A stretch of 57,925 nucleotides of DNA from Collinsella sp. (lineage in GTDB: Bacteria; Actinomycetota; Coriobacteriia; Coriobacteriales; Coriobacteriaceae): the NCBI GenBank assembly GCA_019414565.1, contig DXLU01000017.1:1-57925 (forward strand). The letters are read 5' to 3'. Each line of letters opens with the position of its first letter. The first letter of the stretch is position 1. Shown here piece by piece: positions 1 through 7,482 of the stretch. Position numbers and translations under genes: made by a program. The notes under the pieces were generated by a model. It was not told the DNA's origin. It saw only the letters and a list, made by a program, of their open reading frames with translations, and did not search any database.

Positions 1-208
1 AGACACCCAGCATGAGCAGTTCGAACGCGACGGCGCAGCAGGCGATGATCGTGCGGATGGCTGCGGGCATGCGCACCGTGAAGCAATCGAGGCTGTCCGT
101 TGCCTCGCTGCGCTCGCGCGCGCCGCGGCGGGCGACCCATGCAGTGAGCGGGCCGACGATGAACACGGTCATACCGACGCGCAGAATGGATTCGAGCAGA
201 TTACTCAT
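1..208 (-). CDS. Membrane protein of unknown function (C-terminus beyond window edge)
   Basis: The frame opens at the ATG at 208 and runs off the left edge after 69 codons, so the C-terminus is missing. The visible N-terminus starts with a hydrophobic helix (MSNLLESILRVGMTVFIVGP), then a basic stretch (ARRGARERSE), then a second hydrophobic segment from about residue 48. It therefore looks like a small multi-pass membrane protein. A GTG three codons upstream could also be the start; the ATG is preferred because GAGG lies 11 nt before it. It has the same orientation as the MFS gene upstream of it, but a strong terminator separates the two. I do not recognise the family. Confidence 0.55.
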   Translation of the reverse strand, partial: MSNLLESILRVGMTVFIVGPLTAWVARRGARERSEATDSLDCFTVRMPAAIRTIIACCAVAFELLMLGV

Positions 209-366
209 AGGGGCCACCGCCTCGGGCTCTGGAGATTAACTGCAGGAAACGCTGCCAGAACGATGGGATGCGCACAACGTAAGGAGCCGCGTATCGGCAA
301 GCGGCGGCATCGCAATCGCCCGGCGAACAGATGATGATCGGCGCCGGGCCAGACGAATTAAACAAA

Positions 367-410
367 AGGGTGGTCGACGGCGCCCTCGCAGGCGCACCGT
401 CGACCACCCT
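367..410 (-). terminator. Rho-independent terminator of the MFS gene
   Basis: A perfect 14-bp inverted repeat (AGGGTGGTCGACGG, 367-380, with its complement 397-410) brackets a short GC-rich loop. Read on the minus strand it is followed by TTTTGTTT. It lies about 55 nt beyond the stop of the MFS pump and separates that gene from the next minus-strand gene. Confidence 0.85.
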
Positions 411-465
411 TCACGTCGCAGCGACCCTACGAGCCGTCCGAAACGAAACGCACTCCGCCAGAGCG

Positions 466-1716
466 CTACCCAATCTTGCGGATGCTCGGGATCGCCCAGG
501 TGATGCCTGCTAGGATCACCATTGCAGCACCGATGAGCACGAAACACGCGCTTACGCCGATGGCGTCCGCGAACAAGGTCGATGCGACGAGCCCCACGGG
601 CATGGCCCAGCTGCAGACCGCTCCGTACAGGCCGAAGACGCGGCCCATGCACTCGGGATCGACGCGCTCCTGCATGAGCGCCATCTGCGGCGCGCTGTAC
701 AGCGGACTCGAGACCCCCATCGCGAACGTAAGCCCCAGAAACACAACGAGCGCGGAAGGGGGCACGAGGCCGCCCGCGAGCGTGCCCGCTCCGAAGAGGC
801 CGATGGCCAGCGTGCACGAAAGAGCGCGGTTCTTAAGGCCACCCGTCGCCCCGATCCAGCCGCTCGCCGCGATCATGCCGACCGAGAACGCGATCTCCGC
901 GATAGCCGACTGCGTAGTGGTGCCCCCAAAATGGTCGAACACCATGAGCGGGAACAGCGCGGATATGGGCGAGAACAGGACCGAGAAGGCGAAGCCGATC
1001 CAGAGCATGGCGAACAGACCGTGATGGCGTTTGAGCTCGCGGTACCCGTTGGCCGTCTCCAATAGGAAGGCCCGCACCGCGCGGTGCGACGCCTCGGCGT
1101 TCTCCTCGGGCGTATGGCGCTCGGGCGCCGGCGTCTTGATGCCGGAGGTCGCCACCGCGATGCTCGCGAGCACCGCCCCGGCGACATCGAGCGCGATCAT
1201 GAAAGTCAGACCAAACGCCGGGTAGACCGCCGCGGCGATGGCGTTGCCGATGATATAGCTACCCGACTGCATGAACTGCAGCATGCCCGCCAGCTTGCCG
1301 AGCACCTCGGGCGGGGCGATGAGCGGTGTGAGCGCGTTGAAGGCGGGCGTATGGAGCGTGCTGCCCAGCGCACGGACGAACAGCACCGCCGCCACAACGG
1401 CGACAGAAAGGTCGCCCCGAAGCGAGCCGAAGACAAGCGTGAGGCTCACGGCCGCGATGAAGAGATCGGCGCCGATCATGAGACGCTTGATGGACGTGCG
1501 GTCCACGATGGTGCCCGCGAAGGCGCCGAGGAGCGCCATGGGCAAGAAGGCCGCCAGGCTCACGAACGACAGGGCGCTCGCGGAGCCGGTGGTGAGGGTG
1601 ACGTGCCAGATGAGACCCATCTGCAGAATGGAGCTCGTGAGCACGGAGAAGAACTCGCCGATCCAGACGATGGCGAGCGAGCGCTTCCAAGAAGCGCAGG
1701 GATTCGGTTGTGTCAT
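466..1716 (-). CDS. Mef-like MFS drug (macrolide-type) efflux permease
   Basis: This is a 416-residue major facilitator protein with about 12 hydrophobic segments and no large soluble domain, expected in the cytoplasmic membrane as a proton-driven exporter. The TM2-TM3 loop holds an MFS motif A (GTIVDRTSIKRL, residues 69-80). From memory, several blocks match the macrolide pumps Mef(A)/Mef(E): LTSSILQM near residue 26, TGSASALSF near 43, and HTPAFNALTPL near 122. That supports a macrolide-efflux-type pump, but the actual substrate is not shown. The ATG at 1716 has AAGGA 8 nt upstream. The gene stands alone, with its own promoter (1864-1892), a leader of about 140 nt carrying a small open reading frame, and a terminator at 367-410. 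It could instead be a general multidrug or metabolite exporter. Confidence 0.85.
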   Translation of the reverse strand: MTQPNPCASWKRSLAIVWIGEFFSVLTSSILQMGLIWHVTLTTGSASALSFVSLAAFLPMALLGAFAGTIVDRTSIKRLMIGADLFIAAVSLTLVFGSLRGDLSVAVVAAVLFVRALGSTLHTPAFNALTPLIAPPEVLGKLAGMLQFMQSGSYIIGNAIAAAVYPAFGLTFMIALDVAGAVLASIAVATSGIKTPAPERHTPEENAEASHRAVRAFLLETANGYRELKRHHGLFAMLWIGFAFSVLFSPISALFPLMVFDHFGGTTTQSAIAEIAFSVGMIAASGWIGATGGLKNRALSCTLAIGLFGAGTLAGGLVPPSALVVFLGLTFAMGVSSPLYSAPQMALMQERVDPECMGRVFGLYGAVCSWAMPVGLVASTLFADAIGVSACFVLIGAAMVILAGITWAIPSIRKIG

Positions 1717-1732
1717 GGAATAATCCTTTGAT

Positions 1733-1776
1733 GCGATCGGTGGTATGCAGCGAAGTACCGGTCGCTCACGCGACCG
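1733..1776 (-). promoter_or_regulatory. Two mutually exclusive hairpins in the MFS leader RNA
   Basis: In the leader, just after the small open reading frame, CGGTCGC-GTGA-GCGACCG forms a 7-bp hairpin (1759-1776). The 3' arm of that hairpin can instead pair with a downstream segment, GCGAcCGGT with ACCGaTCGC (1733-1765). This second hairpin ends 3 nt before the pump's Shine-Dalgarno sequence (AAAGGA, 1724-1729). The two structures share bases 1759-1765, so only one can form at a time. There is no T-run, which suggests translational rather than transcriptional attenuation. The switching model is inference. Confidence 0.45.
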
Positions 1777-1779
1777 TGG

Positions 1780-1809
1780 CTAGAGCCAAATCCTCATGGA
1801 AGCAAGCAT
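1780..1809 (-). CDS. Candidate 9-aa leader peptide of the MFS pump
   Basis: ATG CTT GCT TCC ATG AGG ATT TGG CTC TAG encodes MLASMRIWL. A strong ribosome-binding site (AAAGGGGAG) ends 7 nt before the ATG. It lies between the pump promoter (1864-1892) and the pump start (1716), directly upstream of competing hairpins. Known macrolide-stalling leaders look similar: from memory MTASMRLR ahead of mef genes and MTHSMRLR at the start of the ErmD/ErmK leaders. The shared part here is ASMR followed by an aliphatic residue. The arginine-x-arginine arrest motif is not conserved (R-I-W), so drug-dependent stalling is a hypothesis. Confidence 0.5.
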   Translation of the reverse strand: MLASMRIWL

Positions 1810-1863
1810 GGTGCAGCTCCCCTTTCCAAATCTCGAGGTAAACCTTCAGCCGTGAGTGGGGCT

Positions 1864-1892
1864 ATTATAGGGACTTGCGAGCCAAGATGCAA
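1864..1892 (-). promoter_or_regulatory. Sigma-70 type promoter of the MFS gene
   Basis: On the minus strand TTGCAT (1892-1887) is followed by exactly 17 nt and then a perfect TATAAT (1869-1864). Transcription would start near 1857 and give a leader of about 140 nt before the MFS start codon. That is enough room for the leader peptide and hairpins. Confidence 0.6.
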
Positions 1893-1968
1893 CAGGAAGA
1901 CCTCTACGGAGCGTAGATGCCGGGCGCCCCGAACCACTTATGCCATGAGAGACGGCATCCGATTCTCC

Positions 1969-1997
1969 TTGACTTGGTCTCAATGTGATATCACAAT
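1969..1997 (+). promoter_or_regulatory. Candidate promoter with an overlapping dyad operator ahead of the SPFH gene
   Basis: TTGACT (1969-1974) and CACAAT (1992-1997) are 17 nt apart. A perfect 12-bp palindrome, TGTGATATCACA (1984-1995), covers the end of the spacer and part of the -10 position, as expected for a repressor site. The site is 113 nt upstream of the SPFH start. The bound regulator is unknown; the ribbon-helix-helix protein at 3229 is one candidate. Confidence 0.4.
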
Positions 1998-2109
1998 GCA
2001 ATCAGCAGCCGCACGGACTGCTCGGGGATTCGCCTCCTCCCCATCGCAATCTGGAGGCGGCGCCGGGGCCGTCACGCAAACGCCGGCGCAGTCATGAAAG
2101 GAACTCACA

Positions 2110-3129
2110 ATGAGCGTGGAAAAGCAACTCAAGGCCAAGTCGGGCTACGGCATGCTCGTCGCCGTGGCGGTGGCGCTCATCGCCATCATCGGCCTCTTTA
2201 TCTGGAGCACCATCGGGCTCGCGAGCACACCCGACGGCGTCGACGCGCCCGCAGCCTACGGATGGGGGCTCGGCCTCAGCATCCTCGCGTTTTGCCTGTG
2301 GTTCATCCCGCTCAACGGATTCTTCTCGCTGCAGCCCGGCCAGGCGCGCGTGTGCATCCTGTTCGGCAAGTACGTGGGCACCGTCCGCGACGAGGGCTTC
2401 TTCTGGGCCAACCCGTTCTTTAGCAAGAGCATGGGCGGATCGGCCGGGATCGGCGATATGATCGAGCTCGAGATGAGCGATTCCAAGGCCGCCAAGGCCG
2501 CGGCGCAGAAGGCCGCCAAGGGCAACCCCACCACCATCTCCACCCGCGTGCGCACCCTGAACGGCGAGCGCCTGAAGGTCAACGACAAGATGGGCAACCC
2601 CATCGAGATCGCAACCGTCGTGGTGTGGCACGTCGCCGATACCGCCAAGGCGCTCTTCGACGTGGACGACTACCAGAGCTACGTCTCCATGCAGGCCGAA
2701 ACCGCGCTGCGCCATGTGGCGAGCGTGTACGCCTACGACCATCTTGAGGACGAATCCGACGCATCCGGCGCCATCACCCTGCGCGCCAACGTCGAGGAGG
2801 TCTCCGAGGCCCTGCGCCGCGAGCTGACGATGCGCCTGGCGCCCGCCGGCGTCGAGGTCGACGACGCACGCCTCACGCACCTCGCCTACTCCCCCGAGAT
2901 CGCCCAGGCGATGCTGCGCCGCCAGCAGGCCGAGGCCGTCATCGCCGCGCGCAAGAAGATCGTCGAGGGCGCCGTCTCCATGGTCGACATGGCCGTTAAG
3001 GAGATGGCCGCGGGTGGCACCATCGAGCTGGACGACGAGCGCAAGGCGCAGATGGCCAGCAACCTCATGGTGGTGCTCTGCGGTGAATCCGAGGCGCACC
3101 CGGTCCTGAACGCAGGTTCTCTGTACTAA
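2110..3129 (+). CDS. SPFH/band 7 domain membrane protein
   Basis: This 339-residue protein has two N-terminal membrane helices (about residues 13-37 and 50-70), followed by a stomatin/flotillin-type SPFH domain. Its start is marked by LQPGQARVCILFGKYVG, and an alpha-helical segment rich in Ala, Glu and Lys lies near residues 260-310. SPFH proteins oligomerise in the membrane and are linked to membrane microdomains and protein quality control; the partner here is unknown. AAAGGAACTCACA precedes the ATG at 2110. Downstream are a very strong hairpin terminator and then a 64-aa ribbon-helix-helix protein, a pairing I recall from other gut actinobacteria. The family call is secure, the role is not. 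Confidence 0.85.
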   Translation: MSVEKQLKAKSGYGMLVAVAVALIAIIGLFIWSTIGLASTPDGVDAPAAYGWGLGLSILAFCLWFIPLNGFFSLQPGQARVCILFGKYVGTVRDEGFFWANPFFSKSMGGSAGIGDMIELEMSDSKAAKAAAQKAAKGNPTTISTRVRTLNGERLKVNDKMGNPIEIATVVVWHVADTAKALFDVDDYQSYVSMQAETALRHVASVYAYDHLEDESDASGAITLRANVEEVSEALRRELTMRLAPAGVEVDDARLTHLAYSPEIAQAMLRRQQAEAVIAARKKIVEGAVSMVDMAVKEMAAGGTIELDDERKAQMASNLMVVLCGESEAHPVLNAGSLY

Positions 3130-3135
3130 CCACCC

Positions 3136-3170
3136 AACCTCAGTTTAGGGACAGTCCCTAAACTGAGGTT
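3136..3170 (+). terminator. Terminator after the SPFH gene, built from a GGGACAG-type palindrome
   Basis: A perfect 17-bp inverted repeat with a 1-nt centre (arms 3136-3152 and 3154-3170, core TTTAGGGACAGTCCCTAAA) starts 7 nt after the SPFH stop codon and is followed by TTTTG. The AACC/GGTT ends supply the A and T tracts. The GGGACAG core recurs in other intergenic palindromes of this window, so the terminator may derive from a repeated element. Confidence 0.7.
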
Positions 3171-3228
3171 TTGATACGCTTGGAATCGTTCCAGTTACAC
3201 GCATCTCAGCTCGATAAGAAAGCACGTC

Positions 3229-3423
3229 ATGGCACGCAAGCAATACCCCCTTCGCATAGACCCCGCCATATGGGAGGCCGTCCAACGCTGGGCGGACGAT
3301 GAGATGCGCAGCGCCAACGGCCAGGTGGAGTGGATCTTACGCGACGCTCTCAAGCGTGCGGGAAGACTGCCAAAGAAGGAGAAACCACACAATGCATCCG
3401 ATGGGCAGGTAGACAGCCTGTAG
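3229..3423 (+). CDS. Ribbon-helix-helix (Arc/MetJ-type) DNA-binding protein
   Basis: This 64-residue protein begins MARKQYPLRIDPAIWEAVQR, the usual opening of an Arc-family protein: a short beta strand (QYPLRID), a first helix (PAIWEAVQRWADDEM), a turn (RSANGQ) and a second helix (VEWILRDALKRAG). The tail is short and polar. Such proteins bind operators as beta-sheet dimers and often repress their own operon. The gene lies 99 nt beyond the SPFH gene, across a terminator, with only a weak ribosome-binding site. No toxin gene adjoins it, so it is not called an antitoxin. It may act on the TGTGATATCACA dyad upstream of the SPFH gene, which is inference. Confidence 0.7.
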   Translation: MARKQYPLRIDPAIWEAVQRWADDEMRSANGQVEWILRDALKRAGRLPKKEKPHNASDGQVDSL

Positions 3424-3447
3424 CCGCAACCCGCCAATCGATGTACA

Positions 3448-3485
3448 CCCCCCTCGAAAGCACATCGCTTTCAAGGGGGATTATT
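3448..3485 (+). terminator. Terminator after the ribbon-helix-helix gene
   Basis: CCCCCTCGAAAG pairs with CTTTCAAGGGGG (one C/A mismatch) around a CACATCG loop, followed by ATTATTT. It separates the small regulator from the response-regulator operon. Confidence 0.75.
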
Positions 3486-3541
3486 TACGTCTCTGAACAA
3501 TAATGGACGCACCCAAGGCAGACGCGGACGAGGAGACCAAC

Positions 3542-4279
3542 ATGACCGCGAACATCCTGGTCGTCGAAGACGACGCCGACATCAACGAGATCATCTCCAC
3601 CCAGCTCTCACGAAATGGGCACACCTGCACGCAGGCGTTCTCCGGGACCGAGGCGCTCATGCGACTCGACCCCAATGGCGGCCTGCTCCCCTACGACCTC
3701 GTCATATGCGACCTCATGCTCCCCGGGGCCACGGGCGAGCAGATCATCGACAGCGTGCGGGGGGCTGATTCCGCGCTGCCCGTGATCGTCATCTCGGCGA
3801 GGACCTCGACCGCCGACCGGGTGGAGCTGCTCAAGCTCGGTGCAGACGACTACCTCACCAAGCCATTCGACCTTGATGAGCTCGCAGCACGCGTCGAGGT
3901 GCAACTCCGGCATAGGTCGAAGCAACGCGGACCACGCACGAACGAGAGCAGAATGCCGCACGAGAAAGCCAGCGGCACGCTCGTCTTTCGCGACTGGATG
4001 CTCGAACCCTCTTCACGTACCTTCTTGGTGGCGGGCTCCCCGCTTCAACTCACCCGCATCGAGTTCAACCTCCTCGAGGCCATGATGCGCCAGCCCAGGC
4101 GCGCCTTCTCGAAGCAGAATCTCTTTGAGGCGGCCTGGGGTGAACCCTATGCCGGCGATGACAGCACGGTCACGGTCCATATATCCAACATCCGCGCCAA
4201 GCTCAAGCCGTCGGGCACCGACGCGTACATAAAAACCGTCTGGGGCATCGGCTTCAGGCTCGACGAGGATGAGCGCTAA
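3542..4279 (+). CDS. OmpR-family response regulator of a peptide-antibiotic-type module
   Basis: A 245-residue two-component regulator. The receiver domain (residues 3-120) has the acidic pair E9/D10/D11, the phosphoacceptor D57 in CDLMLPG, and K107 in YLTKPFD. The C-terminal winged helix (about 140-240) ends with the typical KTVWGIGFRL. The ATG at 3542 is chosen over an in-frame ATG 39 nt upstream because AGGAG sits 6 nt before it and the receiver fold starts right there. Genes for an ABC ATPase, a small membrane protein, a permease and a histidine kinase follow on the same strand, so this regulator probably controls that transporter. The kinase gene comes last, 2.2 kb downstream, rather than next to the regulator. 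Confidence 0.9.
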   Translation: MTANILVVEDDADINEIISTQLSRNGHTCTQAFSGTEALMRLDPNGGLLPYDLVICDLMLPGATGEQIIDSVRGADSALPVIVISARTSTADRVELLKLGADDYLTKPFDLDELAARVEVQLRHRSKQRGPRTNESRMPHEKASGTLVFRDWMLEPSSRTFLVAGSPLQLTRIEFNLLEAMMRQPRRAFSKQNLFEAAWGEPYAGDDSTVTVHISNIRAKLKPSGTDAYIKTVWGIGFRLDEDER

Positions 4280-4384
4280 CCCACCACGCTGAACTTTACC
4301 CTTTCTTTAGAGTTGCTTCGGACTTTATCAAGAGATGGACCGCATCCTTGTAATCAAGTTGATGCTGAACTGCAAGGAGGCACC

Positions 4385-5344
4385 ATGAACATCATCGAAA
4401 CCCATGCGCTCTCGCGCGTCTACGGCAAGAGGCGCGCCGTCGACAGCCTCGACATGTGCGTCGCTGCCGGCGAAATATACGGATTCGTGGGCAAGAACGG
4501 CGCAGGCAAGTCGACCGCGATGAAGATGATCGCGGGGCTCGTGCGCCCGACCTCGGGCTCCGTAGAACTCTTCGGAGCGCAGAGACGAGCGCGCGAGGGG
4601 TTCTCCCGCGTCGGCGCACTCATCGAGGACCCCGGCATCCTGCCGACGTTCTCCGCACTCGAGAACCTCATGTGCAAGGCGCTCGCCCTCGGCGTCGTCC
4701 GCCCCAATGCGCACTGTCGCGAACTACTGGAGCTTGTCGGCCTTGCCGACACGGGAAGCCTGCGCGTCAAGAAATTCTCCCTGGGCATGAAGCAGCGCCT
4801 GGGACTCGCACTCGCGCTCGTGGGCGGACCGGACCTGCTCCTGCTCGACGAGCCATTCAACGGGCTGGACCCCGAATCGACGAGGGCCATGCGCGGCGCC
4901 CTTGTACGTCTCAACCGGGAACGGGGCGTGACCATCGTTATCTCAAGCCACGTCCTCGACCAACTCGACCGCATGGCGACGAGTTTCGGCGTGATCAGGT
5001 CGGGCCGCATGGTGCGCGAGCTCTCCATGGACGACCTGCATCGGGAGTGCGGCAACTCCATCCGCATTAGGACGAATGACCCCGCACGAACGCTCGCGAT
5101 GCTGGAGGAGGCGCTGCCGGGGACGGCACTGCGCGCGGAGCCGGACGGGTCGATTCTCGCGAGCGCAGCCGTACGCCACGCCGCCATGAGCTTCGGGGGC
5201 GCCGCTGTCGCCCCCATGGCGCCCTCCGCGGAGGACGTGGCAAGGGCCCTCAGTGAGCATGGCCTGCTCATCCTCGAGCTCAGTCACGTCGAACGCGACA
5301 TCGAGGAGTACTTCGTCGAGCTGATGGGCGGGCCGGATGCTTAG
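4385..5344 (+). CDS. ABC transporter ATP-binding protein (lantibiotic/bacitracin immunity type)
   Basis: This 319-residue ABC ATPase has Walker A GKNGAGKST (36-44), the signature LGMKQRLGLA, Walker B LLLLDEPFNGLD, and the switch-histidine region VISSHVLDQL. A C-terminal extension of about 100 residues is typical of the BcrA/NukF-like ATPases that work with short permeases in self-immunity or detoxification. The chosen ATG (4385) has AAGGAGG 3 nt upstream; an earlier in-frame ATG at 4313 lies in the intergenic stretch and has no ribosome-binding site. The stop overlaps the start of a 54-aa membrane protein by 8 nt. The substrate (lantibiotic, bacitracin or other peptide) cannot be read from the sequence. 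Confidence 0.88.
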   Translation: MNIIETHALSRVYGKRRAVDSLDMCVAAGEIYGFVGKNGAGKSTAMKMIAGLVRPTSGSVELFGAQRRAREGFSRVGALIEDPGILPTFSALENLMCKALALGVVRPNAHCRELLELVGLADTGSLRVKKFSLGMKQRLGLALALVGGPDLLLLDEPFNGLDPESTRAMRGALVRLNRERGVTIVISSHVLDQLDRMATSFGVIRSGRMVRELSMDDLHRECGNSIRIRTNDPARTLAMLEEALPGTALRAEPDGSILASAAVRHAAMSFGGAAVAPMAPSAEDVARALSEHGLLILELSHVERDIEEYFVELMGGPDA

Positions 5345-5501
5345 TCCAACGCCCCTCCCGAGCGCCTTTGCGCCGTCCACGCTCATGCCCGCATGGCCGC
5401 CGACACTTGGTCGGCTCGCACCAGCCATCAACCTCCTCATCGACATCGCGCTCGTCGCGTTCCTCGTCTACATCCTCGTCGCCGCCCGGAAAGGCAGGTA
5501 A
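5337..5501 (+). CDS. 54-aa single-pass membrane protein, translationally coupled to the ABC ATPase
   Basis: This short gene is easily missed. Its ATG (5337) lies inside the last codons of the ATPase gene and its TAA (5499-5501) is 3 nt before the permease ATG. The protein has a proline-rich N-terminal half (MLSPTPLPSAFAPSTLMPAW), one hydrophobic helix (about residues 30-50, ending LVAFLVYILVAA) and a basic tail, RKGR. That predicts one membrane span with the C-terminus inside. The tight coupling on both sides argues that it is a real subunit or regulator of the transporter. I do not recognise the family. Confidence 0.65.
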   Translation: MLSPTPLPSAFAPSTLMPAWPPTLGRLAPAINLLIDIALVAFLVYILVAARKGR

Positions 5502-5504
5502 ACC

Positions 5505-6386
5505 ATGTTGAATCTCCTTCGCTCGGACCTCTATCGCTGCACGCGCTTCCGTGGGTTACGCGGACCCCTGTGGCAGTATCTCTCCGTCGTCCTCGGCGTC
5601 GCGATCCTCGAGGTCGGGCTTAACGCCCTCACCATCTCTCAGGGACTCGGTGAACTCGAAGCGATCAGCGTACACGAATCCCTCGCCACGCCCTCAGTGT
5701 TTTTGGGCTGGTCCATGTTCGGCTCCGTCTCCGTCGTGGCCTTGGCGAGCGCCTACGGCATGGTCGAGTGGATATTCGCCGATCTGAATGACGGCTATGT
5801 CAAATCGCTCGTCTCATCGCTCGCCGGGCGCCTGTCATATTTCACGGAGAAGGTCGTGTTCTCGGGCATCTGGGCGGTCATGATGCTCATCGCGGGCATC
5901 GTGTGCCACCTCATCTGCATGCAGCTGCTCCTCACCCTTCCCCTGGGCCTCTCCTTCACCTCGTTCGACGGGACGGCCGAGTTCGCGCTGTGGCTGCTCG
6001 GAGGCTGGCTCGCCGTGTGGGCGCTCACGGTGATCCCGCTTTCCGTCGTCCTGCTCTTCCGCAAGAAGCTGCCCGCCTACACCCTCACGTTCATCCTGAT
6101 CATGGGCGTCGTCCCCGTCGCGCTCATGTTCGCGGCCAATATGGGGGTGCAGGCCGCTCCCGTGTTTGAGCCGCTGTTCTCCGCCCTCACCGGCATCGCG
6201 AACTGGATGCCAAGCATGGTCATCGCCGCCTTCAAGCTCGGGGCGGGAGCCATGTTCGATCCAGCGCAGACCTTGCCGCTCATCGGCGCCGTCCCCACGT
6301 GGCTGTGGGGTGCGTTGGCGGGCCTCATGTGGACCGCCATCGGCGGCGGCGCGCTTCTCCTCACCGCAAGCAGGCGAGACCTGTGA
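5505..6386 (+). CDS. ABC-2 type transporter permease
   Basis: A 293-residue integral membrane protein with about six hydrophobic segments, including GWSMFGSVSVVALASAYGMV, IWAVMMLIAGIVCHLICMQL and LTFILIMGVVPVALMFAANM. The layout fits the short permeases that pair with BcrA-like ATPases. Its ATG is 3 nt after the 54-aa membrane protein and 160 nt after the ATPase gene. The three probably form one membrane complex that exports or expels a membrane-active peptide, sensed by the kinase encoded next. There is no recognisable substrate signature, and the family is poorly conserved in sequence. Confidence 0.8.
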   Translation: MLNLLRSDLYRCTRFRGLRGPLWQYLSVVLGVAILEVGLNALTISQGLGELEAISVHESLATPSVFLGWSMFGSVSVVALASAYGMVEWIFADLNDGYVKSLVSSLAGRLSYFTEKVVFSGIWAVMMLIAGIVCHLICMQLLLTLPLGLSFTSFDGTAEFALWLLGGWLAVWALTVIPLSVVLLFRKKLPAYTLTFILIMGVVPVALMFAANMGVQAAPVFEPLFSALTGIANWMPSMVIAAFKLGAGAMFDPAQTLPLIGAVPTWLWGALAGLMWTAIGGGALLLTASRRDL

Positions 6387-6527
6387 TCCGCGGGTGCTCG
6401 ATGAGTCGCCGCTCAGGCCCGCCCTCGAGTCCGCACCGAGACGGCGACGAAACCCGACTATCCTATCTTTAAGCTCCCCGCCGCCCACCTGCTCGTCAGG
6501 GGGGCGGCACGACATCAAGGAGGCACC

Positions 6528-7445
6528 GTGTCCCCAGGCGCACTCGCCGTACTCATGCTCATCATCGGCGTTCTCGCGGGCGCGCTCATCACGACTGCGG
6601 CATATGCACCCGAGCTCCGCCGAATCTCGCGGCTGCTCGACGCGCGTCGGGACGGCAGCGCGTCCGCCAACGCGCGCGTCACCATCGGCTCGCGCGCCCC
6701 AGGAGTCGCCGAGCTCGCCGAGGCGATCAACCGAGAGCTTGATTGCGCCATGCGCTCGCATATAGATGGCATGAGAGCCCAGCGGGACTTCCAACGCGAC
6801 CTCTCCGCGCTCTCGCACGACATACGGACCCCGCTCACCGGGGCAAAGGGCTACCTGCAGCTCGCCGCAAACGAGGCGGACCCCGCGCTCAAGCGGCAGC
6901 GCATCGACGCCGCGGTCGAGCGCATCGACCGGACCTCCGAGCTTCTTGACGCGCTCTTCTCCTACACCAAGGCGAGCGACCCCGACCTCGTTCTCAGTGC
7001 CGAGCCCATCGACGTGCGCGAAATCGTCGAGCAATGCCTGCTCGGCCACTATCCGGATTTCGAACGGCTCGGATGGGAGCCGGTCGTAACGGGGACCGGA
7101 GCTCCGCGCATCACAGAGGCCGACCGGCAGGCGCTGGGGCGCATCGTGGAGAACCTCGTCGCGAACGCGCTGAGACATGGAAGCGGCGCACCCGAGCTCC
7201 GCATCGCGGCGGCGCCCGAACAGACCATCCTCTCCATCTCGAACCCCATCGAACGTCCCGATGAGCTGGATGTGGAGCATCTCTTCGATCGGTTCTACAG
7301 GGCAGACTCCGCACGGCGCGGCGGGGGGTCGGGGCTCGGCCTGGCGACGTCGGCGAAGTTGGCCGAGGCCATGGGGATGTCCCTCGAGGCGAAGGCGGAT
7401 GGCGGCCGCCTCACCATCGAGCTCCGAAGCCACCAAAGCCGATGA
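6528..7445 (+). CDS. Sensor histidine kinase with almost no extracellular domain
   Basis: This 305-residue kinase has one clear hydrophobic segment (residues 5-27), a linker, a HisKA dimerisation helix with the phosphoacceptor H97 in SALSHDIRTPLTG, and a HATPase_c domain with the N-box (IVENLVANALRHG) and G-box (GGGSGLGLATS). It starts with GTG at 6528, with AAGGAGG 5 nt upstream. The near absence of an outside domain resembles intramembrane-sensing kinases that take their signal from an ABC transporter, which fits the transporter genes just upstream. It presumably phosphorylates the regulator at 3542. The 141-nt gap before it holds a GC-rich hairpin (6480-6508) without a T-run. Confidence 0.85.
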   Translation: MSPGALAVLMLIIGVLAGALITTAAYAPELRRISRLLDARRDGSASANARVTIGSRAPGVAELAEAINRELDCAMRSHIDGMRAQRDFQRDLSALSHDIRTPLTGAKGYLQLAANEADPALKRQRIDAAVERIDRTSELLDALFSYTKASDPDLVLSAEPIDVREIVEQCLLGHYPDFERLGWEPVVTGTGAPRITEADRQALGRIVENLVANALRHGSGAPELRIAAAPEQTILSISNPIERPDELDVEHLFDRFYRADSARRGGGSGLGLATSAKLAEAMGMSLEAKADGGRLTIELRSHQSR

Positions 7446-7482
7446 ACAATGTGGACTGTAAAACCTGCAGATCAGAAGCGTG

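Noticed and set aside
1852..2097. An 81-codon plus-strand frame upstream of the SPFH gene
   Set aside because: Arg/Thr/Ser-rich, no ribosome-binding site, and it covers the two promoter regions described there.
3229..3423. Toxin-antitoxin pair at the ribbon-helix-helix gene
   Set aside because: The Arc-type protein could be an antitoxin, but no small toxin gene lies on either side; its neighbours are an SPFH gene and a response regulator.
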